Positions 13,041 through 21,943 of a stretch of 27,861 nt of DNA are shown one piece after another. The position numbers and the translations under genes were made by a program. Under the pieces are notes generated by a model. The model worked only from the letters and a program-made list of their open reading frames with translations. It made no database searches and was not told the DNA's origin. Position 1 is the stretch's first letter, and each line of letters begins with the position of its first letter. The DNA comes from Ministeria vibrans ATCC 50519 (Eukaryota > Opisthokonta > Filasterea): assembly GCA_943704425.1 (NCBI GenBank), contig CALSCP010001199.1, positions 1 through 27,861 on the forward strand, written 5' to 3'.

Positions 13041-14244
13041 TCACATGTGGCGCGAGTTGCCAATGTTCATGCCGGCTTGCGTTGCGCCGCCGGAATACCC
13101 TGCCATCTTGGGAACAACCGACTCGTCCGTCTTGATCTGCTTGCCCGCCGTGCTGTTCAGCTGGCCCTTGCCCTCCGACTTAAGCTTCAGCTGGTTGATG
13201 CACAGCACAACCTGTCCAATGTCCTGCTTCTCGTACAGCGACACAGTCTAGAAAATGAAACAATCATTTAGTATAATTATGATTGTGATACCTTTTCGTT
13301 TTGTGTGTGTACCTGGAAAAGATGCAAGTTCTTGACACCATACTTCTCGGCCGCCGTAAGGAACTGCTGGATTTGCTCCATCTACCATAACAAACAAACC
13401 GAGTCAGCAACAGTGGGTGGGAGAGAGTGAGAAATAGAGCAAGAGGGTGAAAAACAAAGTGATAGAGAGAGAAAAGGAAGAAAGCAACAAAGTGATGAGA
13501 AACAGGTGAGCGCCTCTCGATCGGTACCTTTTGGAAGGGCATTGTGGATGCCTTGATCTTCTTCACCGAATCGGGCGCAAGGGAGTTAATCAGCTTGCAG
13601 AGGGCAGTGCCATCCTGAAGAGCAGCGTGCACCGCGTCCTGACCCTCCGCAATGTCAAGACCAATCTTTCGAAAAAGTAATATAATAATATTAGAATAAC
13701 AAAGACATAGACACAATTATGAAAATAATAATAATAAGAATAATAATAATAATAATAATAAACCGAAACTCCCAAAACAAAAGACGCTCAAAGACGCCAG
13801 ACCAGCGTCTGCAAAAACAACCCATCAAACAAAAACAGGGACTACGAGTCGGCGGCATGCAGACACAGCGGCAGCATCCGCCCCCGTCGCCCGCACGACG
13901 TCATCGTTTCGGGGTTGGCGCCCGACAGCCGTCTCTGTGCCAGCGGCGACTGCGCCACTCCGTCCAGGCGACGTGTCCAAGCCCATGCTGCACGCACGGC
14001 CCACGGCACGCCGCGTGGGCCGTGCGATGTGGGCAAGGCAAAGCGCAGTCCAGAAACACCCAAAAAAAGAATCCTCCTCAAAAGGCGCATCGCCCGCACG
14101 CACACCCGCACACACACACCATGAGGCCCTCACCTGCGCCTTGATGAACGCCCGCGCCGCCGCCTCGGCCCCTGAGTCGTACTTGGCCGCCTTCTTCTTA
14201 GCCAAATCAGCATCAAGGCCCATCTCTGAAGGTCGGTTCGCCAT
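13041..14244 (-). CDS. Transgelin/calponin-family actin-binding protein
   Basis: CDS complement(join(13041..13247,13313..13381,13528..13665,14134..14244)), 174 aa, all introns phase 0. A single calponin-homology domain runs from ARAFIKAQIGLDIAEGQDAV through DGTALCKLINSLAP, MEQIQQFLTAAEKYGV and QDIGQVVLCINQLK. A C-terminal calponin-like repeat ends GGATQAGMNIGNSRHM. Size and layout match transgelin/SM22 and yeast Scp1, which bundle actin filaments. Intron 1 (468 nt) is unusually long. It holds an (AAT)n tract and a GC-rich segment with a strong hairpin. Intron 2 (13382-13527) carries the window's minisatellite, antisense to the gene. It is complete and shares a 191-bp divergent spacer with the PTB gene. 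Confidence 0.95.
13420..13507 (+). repeat. Intronic minisatellite in transgelin intron 2
   Basis: GA-rich block with two clear cores (AAACAAAGTGATAGAG near 13454 and CAACAAAGTGATGAGAAAC near 13486). It is in plus orientation, hence antisense to its host gene. Confidence 0.85.
13719..13762. repeat. (AAT)n microsatellite in transgelin intron 1
   Basis: AAT repeats with two AAG interruptions close to the intron's 3' end on the gene strand. They occupy the position where a polypyrimidine tract would be expected (TTATTATT on the minus strand). Confidence 0.9.
13993..14026. other. Perfect 13-bp GC-rich hairpin in transgelin intron 1
   Basis: Arms CGCACGGCCCACG (13993-14005) and CGTGGGCCGTGCG (14014-14026) are exact reverse complements around an 8-nt loop. 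It lies in a GC-rich island (about 13840-14060) inside an otherwise AT/simple-repeat intron. It could be a structured intronic RNA or a DNA cruciform; no known RNA family is recognised. Confidence 0.7.
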
Positions 14245-14435
14245 CGTATGCGTAGGTGTATGTGGTGCAGAGAGTGTGTTCGAATCAATAAATGAACTGA
14301 ATCAGTTCATCGCATTTGAGAGACTGATCGAATGATTGTAAGTTTTGAATTATTTTTTTTGACAGCTCAGTGAGCTCACATTCAATCAATCCAACTTGTC
14401 GTCTCCTTCATACCGTCCGCGCGTGAATCGCCTTC
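14245..14435. promoter_or_regulatory. Divergent transgelin / PTB promoter with 19-bp palindrome
   Basis: A 191-bp spacer lies between two divergent ATGs. It contains ATGAACTGA-a-TCAGTTCAT (14292-14310), a perfect palindrome with a 1-nt centre 48 bp from the transgelin start. A second palindrome AGCTCA-g-TGAGCT (about 14366-14378) also has a 1-nt centre. Both have the form of sites for a dimeric DNA-binding protein. Function is inferred. Confidence 0.5.
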
Positions 14436-15110
14436 ATGATCAAGCGTCGTCAAACGTACGCGTCGGGCGAAGGCCGAAAGGTACAGAGAAAGAGTCGAAA
14501 AAAAAAATAAGATGAAATATTTGATGACGACATTGGTTTGATTCGTTTTCTCGGTATAGAAGGCCGCTAAATCGTCATCTGGCGTCGTGCCCATTGACGG
14601 CGATACGGTCACTCCTAGTGGGGCCGCCGATAGTGGCGGAAAGAGCATCATGGGCCTGCTACGTCGCATGACAACTCGTCGCGGCCGCAACTCAACTTCA
14701 TCCCGCTCCTCCACTGCCTCCGCCGCCTCGTCGAGCGCTCTGTCGTCGGGCCCCACCTCGTGGCTCTTTGGCGAAGAGGACTTCACCCCGCCGGGCATCA
14801 ACTACACCATCAAAGTTCGTCTTTTCCCCTCAGACGTTTCCCTTTCTCGTCTAACCCACCTTTGTCTCTCTTGTCCTCTCTCTCTCTCTCCCTCTCTCTC
14901 TCTCTTTCTCTGTTCGTCGTCTTTTTTTTCATCCACCAGTACCTTGGCTCGGAGCTCGTCAGCGATCCTCGCAACGACGAGCTCGTTTTGCATCGTCTCG
15001 AAGAGATTCGGTTTGTGTCCTACAAAGGAAAAAACAAACACAAACGACCCGTCAAGGCCTTCTTCAACGTCTCCCTTTCGGGCGTCACCATCACCAACGC
15101 CAAAACAGGC
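14436..15110 (+). CDS. PTB/PID-domain protein, N-terminal 157 residues (3' part missing)
   Basis: Exons join(14436..14480,14560..14814,14940..15110), all phase 0, starting MIKRRQTYASGEGRK. A Ser/Arg-rich low-complexity region (MGLLRRMTTRRGRNSTSS) precedes a domain with PTB hallmarks: GINYTIKYLGSELV, VLHRLEEIRF, KAFFNVSLSGVTITNAKTG. The beta-strand with YLGS and the VSLSGVTI-D/N-xKTG strand are typical of Numb/Dab/Shc-type domains, which bind NPxY-like peptides. Donor gtacgc (15111) starts an intron that reaches the assembly gap. A possible further exon after cag at 15230-15232 has no recognisable continuation. The second donor, gttcgt, is weak. Confidence 0.7.
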
Positions 15111-15276
15111 GTACGCAATGCCAATGTGTCTCTGTGTATATGTGTTTGTCTTTCTGCGTGTTTTCATTCGCTGTGATATTATTCATCACTCTTACCTAAA
15201 TTTTGACGAAATTTGTGTGTGTGAAACTCTCAGTGTTTCCCTGTGTTTCCATCTTACTCATGCTGGGATTGTTGTC

Positions 15277-15282
15277 NNNNNN
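15277..15282. other. Assembly gap (6 N)
   Basis: Six Ns separate the PTB-gene intron from minisatellite repeats that lead into the Ca2+-ATPase 3' exons. A short fixed N run of this kind is a scaffold join of unknown true length. Exons on its two sides belong to different genes. Confidence 0.98.
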
Positions 15283-15410
15283 CAAAGTGATAGAGAGAGA
15301 GAAACAAAGTGATAGAGAGAGAGAAACAAAGTGATAGAGAGAGAGAAACAAAGTGATAGAGAGAGAGAAACAAAGTGATAGAGAGAGAGAAAGCGATAGA
15401 GAGAGAGAGA
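15283..15410 (+). repeat. 22-bp minisatellite array beside the gap
   Basis: Five exact 22-bp units begin at 15283, 15305, 15327, 15349 and 15371, each a CAAAGTGATA followed by six GA steps and AA. A degenerate unit follows. This is the most regular copy of the family and directly abuts the Ns. An AT-rich (TA/AAT) segment follows at about 15421-15460. Confidence 0.97.
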
Positions 15411-15533
15411 CAGAGATCATGTGTTATATATATAATTATATAATTATAATAATAATTATATGTGTGTGTCAGAGAGCAGGAGAGTCAGAGCGGGAACCCC
15501 AATAGGGCGCGATACTAATTTTGTTTATGTTAG

Positions 15534-16049
15534 GCGATCATTGACCGGCCGCTGCTCGCACGAGTGCTTGTCTCAGCGTCGCTCATTGTGGCGGGCACCC
15601 TCTTTATCTACGTTCGCGAGATGGGCGATGACACGCCCAGCACTGCGCGCGACCGCACCATGGCTTTTACGACCTTTGTTTTCTTCGACATGTTCAATGC
15701 GCTTGCGTGTCGTTCGCAGAGCAAGAGTGTTCTTGAGATTGGCATCTTCTCTAACCGTCCGTTTGTCGTTGCCGTCGGTATATCCATTCTCATGCAATTC
15801 GGTACAGCTCACCACAACTAAAACACCCGTATTGTTACACGACACTAACACCCCTCCCTTCCTACCCACCTCCCTTCAGCTGTCATCTACGTCCCTCTCT
15901 TTCAGTACATCTTCCAGACAGAACCCCTCTCCCTCGCTGACATCCTCCTTGCGACCGTCGTGGCCTCGTCCGTCCTGCTCGTCAGCGAAGCCCGCAAGTG
16001 GAGTGCCGCCGATTCACGCCACTCCCACTCGCCAATCCGCCACATGTAA
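15534..16049 (+). CDS. PMR1: SPCA/Pmr1-type Ca2+-ATPase, C-terminal 145 residues
   Basis: Exons join(15534..15801,15880..16049), phase 1 intron. The first contains [34 protein letters not shown] and [18 protein letters not shown]. The second has [20 protein letters not shown] and a final helix [20 protein letters not shown]. This matches the TM8-TM10 end of secretory-pathway Ca2+ pumps almost motif for motif and ends at the usual place. Together with 9840-12516 it makes about 640 residues of a family usually near 920. Some 280 residues (rest of the N and P domains, TM5-7) are therefore missing between them. It is either the same gene interrupted by misassembly, or a real split. Confidence 0.93.
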
Positions 16050-16329
16050 ATTTAGTGTTCCCAATCGTATTACAAAGTTAAAATTAATAACAAATTAATT
16101 ACTCAAAAAAATTATAATAATAGAGAATTGAAGCTGTACTCAGAGTCAAACCAATACATTATATACAAAACAAAGAGCAGCACGATACTTCCGCCGTAGA
16201 CTTCTAGACGAAAATGTTCCGAAAAAAGCCCATTGAACAATCAAAATCAAAATCGGTCATTGTTATCATTAGTATCATTGAGGAAAGGAAATCAGTTCAT
16301 TTTTGTATTAATTGCTTCAGGTTGGTTGG
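16050..16329. other. Convergent intergenic spacer
   Basis: 280 bp of AT-rich sequence between the 3' ends of the Ca2+-ATPase and cytochrome c1. I see no gene and no notable structure in it. Confidence 0.6.
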
Positions 16330-17935
16330 TTAGTCCTTGGTGCGATAAGCCAACTTGCGGTTCTTGACATAAGACCAGCGGTGGCGCTTAGCATACACAG
16401 ACACAACCAGCGCAATCGTCAACAGTGTCATTGCTTTGAATCCCATCAGCTTGCTACACATCGGAGAAAAAGAGAGAGAGAAAGGAGGGAGGGAGGGAAA
16501 AAGAAAGTGAAAGAGAGAGTGAGAAGGGAGGGAGAAAGAAAACAAAGTGATAAAGAGAGACGTAAGAAAGTCGTCTGAGAAGTCCCCCGACCCTTTTTGC
16601 CCCTTCTTACCGCTCATCCTGTTCGCGGTTGGACACCCACGAAAGGAACGTAGTGACATCCTTTGCCATTTGCGACAAGGACGCGGGAGTCCCGTCCTCA
16701 TATTCGAGGATTTCGTTGTAGAGGGGCGGCTGCATGCCAATCTTGCCGCCGGGGAAGTACGGGTTGTAGTGTTGGCCTTCACGGATATCCTCGCCTGCAG
16801 GTGCATCCACATAGCCCGTGAGCAGTTGGAAGACGTAGTCTTCGTGACCGTGTCGTGCATTGATAATCAGCGACAGGTCCGGGGGAAGTGCGCCATTGTT
16901 GGCAGCACGCCCAGCCTCCTCGTTGGGGTACGGGTCTTTGAAGTAGTCTGAAAGCTACAACAATAAAAAGGAAGAGAACACACACGTCGAGTTACTGACT
17001 GCACAAAACTCAAAAGAGTCCGCTGCCCCTCCAATTAGCGCAATAATATACCTTTCCGGGTCGCTCAAAGTACTCGCCCGTCTCGTCGGGTCCGTCCCGG
17101 TACATTTCCTCGGCTGCCATAGCCTTGGCCTCCGCCTCGGTGTGTGTGTTATTGACCAGGTGGCGGTACGCAACGTATTTCAGAGAGTGGCACGCCGAGC
17201 AAACCTCCTTGTACACCTGAAAGCCGCGACGAACGCTAGCAGCAGACACACAGCCCAGGAGAGAGAGAGATAGATAGATAGATAGATGGATAGAAGAAGA
17301 AGAAGAGAAGAAGAGAAGAAGAGAAGACGGATGAGTCGTTGGGCACTCTGTACGTTCATCATTGCGTCGCGCCGCTCACACACCATCGGCCGACGGCACG
17401 AAACCAAAACATAACACAAAACACACCGCACAACCATGTGCGATCGTGGTGGAGCCCCATGAGGGCACCACAACGGCGTAAACCGACCGTGAAACTCTGA
17501 TCCTTTTTTTTCGAGTCAAAAGGACCCTTTTACACGGACGTCCAGCCCGACATCAGGGTGCGCCCCGTTCGCATCGGCGCATGCTATGGCATTTACACCG
17601 GAAGACAGGCGGAAGAGAGCGAGAGACGAATCATAACGTCCGAAACGAGAGAGAGCGAGTTTTTTTTTTTTTCTTTTTCTTTTTTTTTTTTTTGACGACT
17701 TCAAAAAAAAAAAGAAAAAAAAGGGGAAGAAGTAGAAAGAAGGAGGAGGGATGAGGAAGGGGTACCTGCTCATATCATAGGTGCTAAGGGGGCCTGCGTG
17801 GGACCAGGGGTAGCTTGGGAGATGGGCATGGTCGTCGGCATGCACTGCGCCAATGTCGGATGATCGCGGCGCAAATGCAACGCCTAGTGCCACGCCTGCA
17901 GCACTGCCCGTTGCCAGTGCGAGTCTTCGGAACAT
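16330..17935 (-). CDS. CYC1: Cytochrome c1, complex III
   Basis: CDS complement(join(16330..16453,16611..16954,17052..17235,17766..17935)), 273 aa. A short presequence ([20 protein letters not shown]) precedes the mature start near [17 protein letters not shown]. The heme c site is VCSACHS (C69, C72, H73). The axial methionine lies in [18 protein letters not shown] (M192). [18 protein letters not shown] then leads to the C-terminal anchor ([20 protein letters not shown]) and [11 protein letters not shown]. The protein passes electrons from the Rieske centre to cytochrome c on the intermembrane face. The presequence is shorter than the animal bipartite one. Intron 1 is 530 nt with poly-T/poly-A and (GATA)n tracts. 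Intron 3 carries minisatellite. Divergent from the RBR gene. Confidence 0.96.
16465..16565 (+). repeat. Intronic minisatellite in CYC1 intron 3
   Basis: GAGA/GGGA-rich sequence with one recognisable core (AACAAAGTGATAAAGAGAG near 16541) and degenerate copies. It is antisense to the host gene. Confidence 0.8.
17660..17722. repeat. Poly-T/poly-A inverted repeat in CYC1 intron 1
   Basis: A T-rich run (17660-17693) and an A-rich run (17703-17722) flank a GACGACTTC core. Eleven T plus GA pair exactly with TC plus eleven A around a 5-nt loop. On the gene strand the order is the same. Confidence 0.9.
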
Positions 17936-18069
17936 TGCGAGGATCAGCACAGAGAGATTACTGTTTGACTCTTGACTAATGACTACTTGACTTATGACTT
18001 TTGACTTGAGTTGACTACTCATTCTCAATCTCATTATCTCAAAGACATTTAAATCACAAATTTTCTCCA
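17936..18069. promoter_or_regulatory. Divergent CYC1 / RBR promoter with TTGACT cluster
   Basis: A 134-bp spacer between two ATGs. Within 17965-18016 there are six TGACT copies in the same orientation, five of them TTGACT (starting about 17965, 17972, 17987, 18001, 18011), plus one TGACTT at 17995. The spacing is 7-15 bp. The same element is doubled in the IRE1/Ca2+-ATPase spacer and single at 26902. It is a candidate transcription-factor array. Confidence 0.6.
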
Positions 18070-21000
18070 ATGCAAGTCGGCGGCACCCTGTCGTCGATTA
18101 CAAGTATATCCACTTCGTCGTCAGATGGCAGTGTCCGTGTCTCTCATCGCGTGAGTTTTTTTTTTTTTTTTTTTTTTTTTGGTCGACAACTTTGACCGAG
18201 TCCTCTGTGAAAGCGGCCACGCCAGCGCCTGTTCTGCCATTGCCATCCCTTTATATCTATGGTACACCCGCCTCCTGTCGGCTGGGGACGGGGGGGGGGG
18301 GTTGCAGTGCTCTTCTGAGAGACAGTCGCTGTGCACAAGTGAACTTGTTGAGTGTCATTTCGCCTTCTCGCGCACACCGATGCCCTTGCGTCATCGCCAT
18401 TCTCTTCCTTCCTTCACTATTCTGCCGAGCTCTGGAATTGTCTGTCGCATTGTCTTGCTACACGCTGCAAAACCCCATTCACAAGAGGTCTGAAACTTTT
18501 TTTCTCTCAACCTTTCCCTTTGCAGGAAAAGACACGGTCGGGCCTTCGCGACCTCTTTGTGCCACCAGCTAAACGAGAGAAGGAAGAGGTAAACAGCGAG
18601 AGGCCGTGGAGCCAACACTCCGCCAGAGTCCCCATTTTTGACGCGATGCGTTTCAGACACTGCCAAAAACTAAAAATTCTTCTGACGTGCAGACCCATCA
18701 CCACCAACCTCTACTAATTTTTTACTTCTTTTTCTTCTTCATTTGGCAAGGCATTACTTGTTCGTCAGGTATTGGCGACGGCGGCGATTGAGTCGCAGTT
18801 GGAGTTGGCCGAGCGCGATATGGACGAGACGGAGGCGAACTGCAGTGCGACACCCGAAGACGTCGAGGAGGACGTACAAGTAGGGGACGTTGGGGACGAT
18901 GCAAAGGAGAATGGGAAGGATGATGAGGACGATGTGGATGCAGCGAAGCAGCTGCTGGCCGTGGTGGAAGAGGAGGCGGGCCAAGGACTCGTGAAGTTGT
19001 TGTCGTCTGAATCGGTACCTTCGTCGTCATCCTCGTCTTCTTCGTCGTCATTTTGCGAGTCGGACGATGAGATTCCATCGTCGTCTTCTTTTGACGACGA
19101 TGACGAGGATACGACGGTGACGGTGAAGGACCAGCCGATGGTGGCCGAACAGATGCAACAGATGCAACAGGAGGGGATCAATGTGGCGCATATCGCTGGG
19201 GAGGAAGCATTTTCCTACCTCGAGGGTGTGATGGATGAAAAGCTGAGACTGCTCGAGGTGGCGCGGGAGCGAGAGGAAAAGGATGCAGAGGAACAGCGAC
19301 GACTCGTCACCAATGCCACAAAGCAGACCAATGGTGGGGTGTCGTTGGAGGAAGTCGAGGGCGACTACGTAGAGAACGACAGTGAATCGCGTGGAATGGA
19401 CACGAACGAGAATGGGTGTGATGCAGTGGACGGATTTCCTGCAGCAACTTCTGATCCAAGCGACCAGGCAGCGTCCGCACCAGTGCCAGTGAGCGCCCAA
19501 AAGAAAGTGTCCTATCTCAAAGACGTGCTTGTGCTGCAAGACGAACGAGTGCGCGCACGGGAGGAGGAGATGGAACGAGCACAACGAGAACAACTAGAGA
19601 TGTTGAATCGCATTGTGCCCATTGACCTGGGCGAAGAAGAAGAGGAAGAAATTCGAGAAGAAGATGAAGATGAAGAGGAGTACGGAGAAAAAGAATGCTC
19701 TGAGGTTGCCGGTGCGGCCAACGCTGGTGCGGGCACTAGCTATGACGAGGACGTAGACATGGCGCAATTTGACAACAGCAAGGAGGAGTGTAAGTCGCTC
19801 GTGTTGGCCTTACTGGTGGGGGCTGAGCATGGACCTCCGCCGCCACTTCCTCCACCACGTCCGCCTCTCCCCGCAGCGCGCATGCCCACGACGGAAGCAC
19901 AACTGAGCGATGCTCTGTCTACCCTGTCGAGATTATCATCATCGTCGTCGTCATGGCGGCGTCGCAATGTACGTGATAATCGACGGCCGTCGTTGCGTGT
20001 GCGAGCCGGGTATCCTGGCGCGCTGTCGTCGGAGCGTCAAGCGATGGCTTTGGAAGCGGCCGGTCACCATGAAGGGAAGGATGAAGAGGAAGAGGAAGAC
20101 GACGAAGAAGAAGAAGAAGAAGAAGAAGAAGAAGACGATGCAGCGGGCGCGTTCACGTCATCGTCGCTGGTCTCATTGCGTGTCCCCACTTCCCGCTATC
20201 GTTTTCACGACTTTGACCTCAGCGACGAAAGATCTGACGACGTGGCATCCTCATCAACCACCGCCACAGGTGCCGTTACAATCGCCACGATACAAGCAGC
20301 TGCATCACGCCGCCACCGTCACAGCCGGTCACGCTCGCACACCATGGCTCCCTCCTCTACCTCATTCAACGGTGCCTCTGCGTCCAAGCCATGTCCCATC
20401 TGCATGGAACCCCTCGCCTACAACAAAGTCCACCGTGTCGGCACCTGTCGCTGCACCGTCTGCCTTCCCTGTGTTCAAACCGCATTTACTATTAAAATCA
20501 AGGTATGGCTGTGTGCACAGCGTGTGCGCTGTGGAGATGTAACAAATATGTGACATAGGAGGGCTCGGTGAGCAACATGTGCTGTCCTGTGTGCCAGATG
20601 GCGTGCACTCGCCACGCCATTTCCAGGGTCATCAAAGATGAAGCACTTCTTACCAGGTACCACCCACCTATACATTATTTAGCCCATTGAGAAGGACTCA
20701 CATAACTATGATGTTGCATCCTATATAGAATGGATGAGCTCCAGTTTGCGGCCAAGGTTGACAGAGACCCCACCATGGTGTGGTGTCCCACACCCGACTG
20801 CAACACAGCCGTGCAGCTGAGCGCCAAAGACGCGTCGGGGACTACGGATAACGACGGTACTACAAGTGGCGCGTCCACTCTGAGTGTCATTACCGCTGGC
20901 GTGAGTCCCCATGCCGCCTGTCCGACGTGCCATCTTGAGTTTTGCGCCGACTGCCGTTCTCCCACCTGGCACAAGGGCTCCACCTGTGACTCCCACGCGC

Positions 21001-21568
21001 GCCACGACAAGGACAAGGACAAGCGTCGTTTCCTTCGATGGGCGCACAAGCGCACCCGCACCTGTCCCAGTTGCAAGGTAACGCGTATTATGTCAACGCA
21101 CAGCGTTTTGCAAGTTGAATACGATTTTAAAACTTGTGTTAGGTCAAGATTGAAAAGATTGTCGACGGCTCATGCAACCATATGGTGTGTTCGCGGTGCC
21201 AGTGTGAGTTTTGTTGGCTGTGCGGGCGCGACATTCCCCCCATTGGTCACTTTGATCGCAACAACCTTCGAGGCTGTCCTGGTCTACAGTTTGGTGGAGA
21301 TAGGTGAGCTTCGAACACCTCTGCAATGGCAGCGCAGCTGTACATCTGCCGATGCTTTCTTGTTGCTCATTCTTTTATATGTAGTTTTGCACCCATGCGG
21401 CGGTTTGGCGCGAAAAGTCGCGTTGTCGGTCGGTATACGGGCAAAGGGTTGCTGTACGTGGCGCTAACACCTGTCGTTGTCGCCCTCGCTCTGCCTGCCC
21501 TTGCCGTCTACGGCAGTGTCGCTATTCATCAGCGCCATCGTCGGCGGCGTACCCAGTCAAATACTTGA
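18070..21568 (+). CDS. RBR (RING-between-RING) E3 ubiquitin ligase, RNF19-like
   Basis: CDS join(18070..18150,18526..18588,18769..20502,20559..20656,20729..21077,21143..21303,21385..21568), 889 aa, phases consistent; the first two exons are less certain. Residues 1-585 are low-complexity: acidic stretches, Ser runs, PPPPLPPPRPPLPA, a poly-Glu run ((GAA)n at about 20103-20133) and two Glu/Arg-rich coiled-coil-like segments. RING1 starts at C590 (CPICMEPLAY...CTVCLPC, CCPVC). The IBR includes MVWCPTPDCN and CPTCHLEFCADC. RING2 is TCPSCK...DGSCNHMVC with catalytic C786, then EFCWLCGRDI. After a GHFDRNNLRGCPG linker the protein ends with one membrane helix (about 850-876) and an Arg-rich tail. 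This order matches Dorfin/RNF19 ligases, which transfer ubiquitin through a RING2 thioester at ER-type membranes. Confidence 0.88.
18156..18180 (+). repeat. 25-nt poly-T in RBR intron 1
   Basis: Uninterrupted T run starting 5 nt after the gtgag donor. A 12-nt G run follows at 18290-18301 in the same 375-nt intron. No exon or RNA gene is recognisable in the rest of it. Confidence 0.9.
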
Positions 21569-21943
21569 AACCCTTTCAACTGTTAATATATATATATATA
21601 ATTATTATATAATTATTATACTCATGAATCTGTTGTTGTTCGTGTGTTTTGGTCTTTTTCATCCGAAGAACGAAAAAGTGGATTTTGGGGAATCACAATC
21701 AAGGCTGATCAATACTGAATAAGAGGAGTATACTGGTATAGTCACTATAGTACTCGATCACTACAGTACACTCGAACTATAGTATGAAGCAAGCATATAT
21801 CCTTCTTGAGTTTCTTCAGCTTCGAGATTGGAAAATTAGATCGAATTACGAATAATATTATTATAATAATTAATAATAATAATAATTATTATTGTTACTA
21901 ATTAATTTTATATATTTTTATAATTAAAAAATTATTAGATTGT
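21569..21943. promoter_or_regulatory. Spacer upstream of Lon with 16-bp-period triple repeat
   Basis: 375 bp, strongly AT-rich. ACTATAGTAC (21744-21753), ACTACAGTAC (21760-21769) and ACTATAGTAT (21776-21785) recur at exactly 16-bp spacing. (TA)n and (AAT)n tracts lie at about 21586-21620 and 21850-21940, the latter reaching the Lon start. No gene is seen. A regulatory role is inferred. Confidence 0.5.

Noticed and set aside
13842-14144. ORFs on both strands in the GC-rich part of transgelin intron 1
   Set aside because: Low-complexity Arg/Pro/Ala translations without homology. The flanking exons already join in a contiguous CH domain.
15283-15410. CRISPR-like array
   Set aside because: Units are contiguous 22-bp tandem repeats without spacers, in a eukaryotic intron.
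18192-18572. Extra RBR exon in 18190-18250 (AATPAPVLPLPSLYIY frame)
   Set aside because: It would end in phase 1 and cannot join the phase-0 exon at 18526. A single 375-nt intron from 18151 fits.
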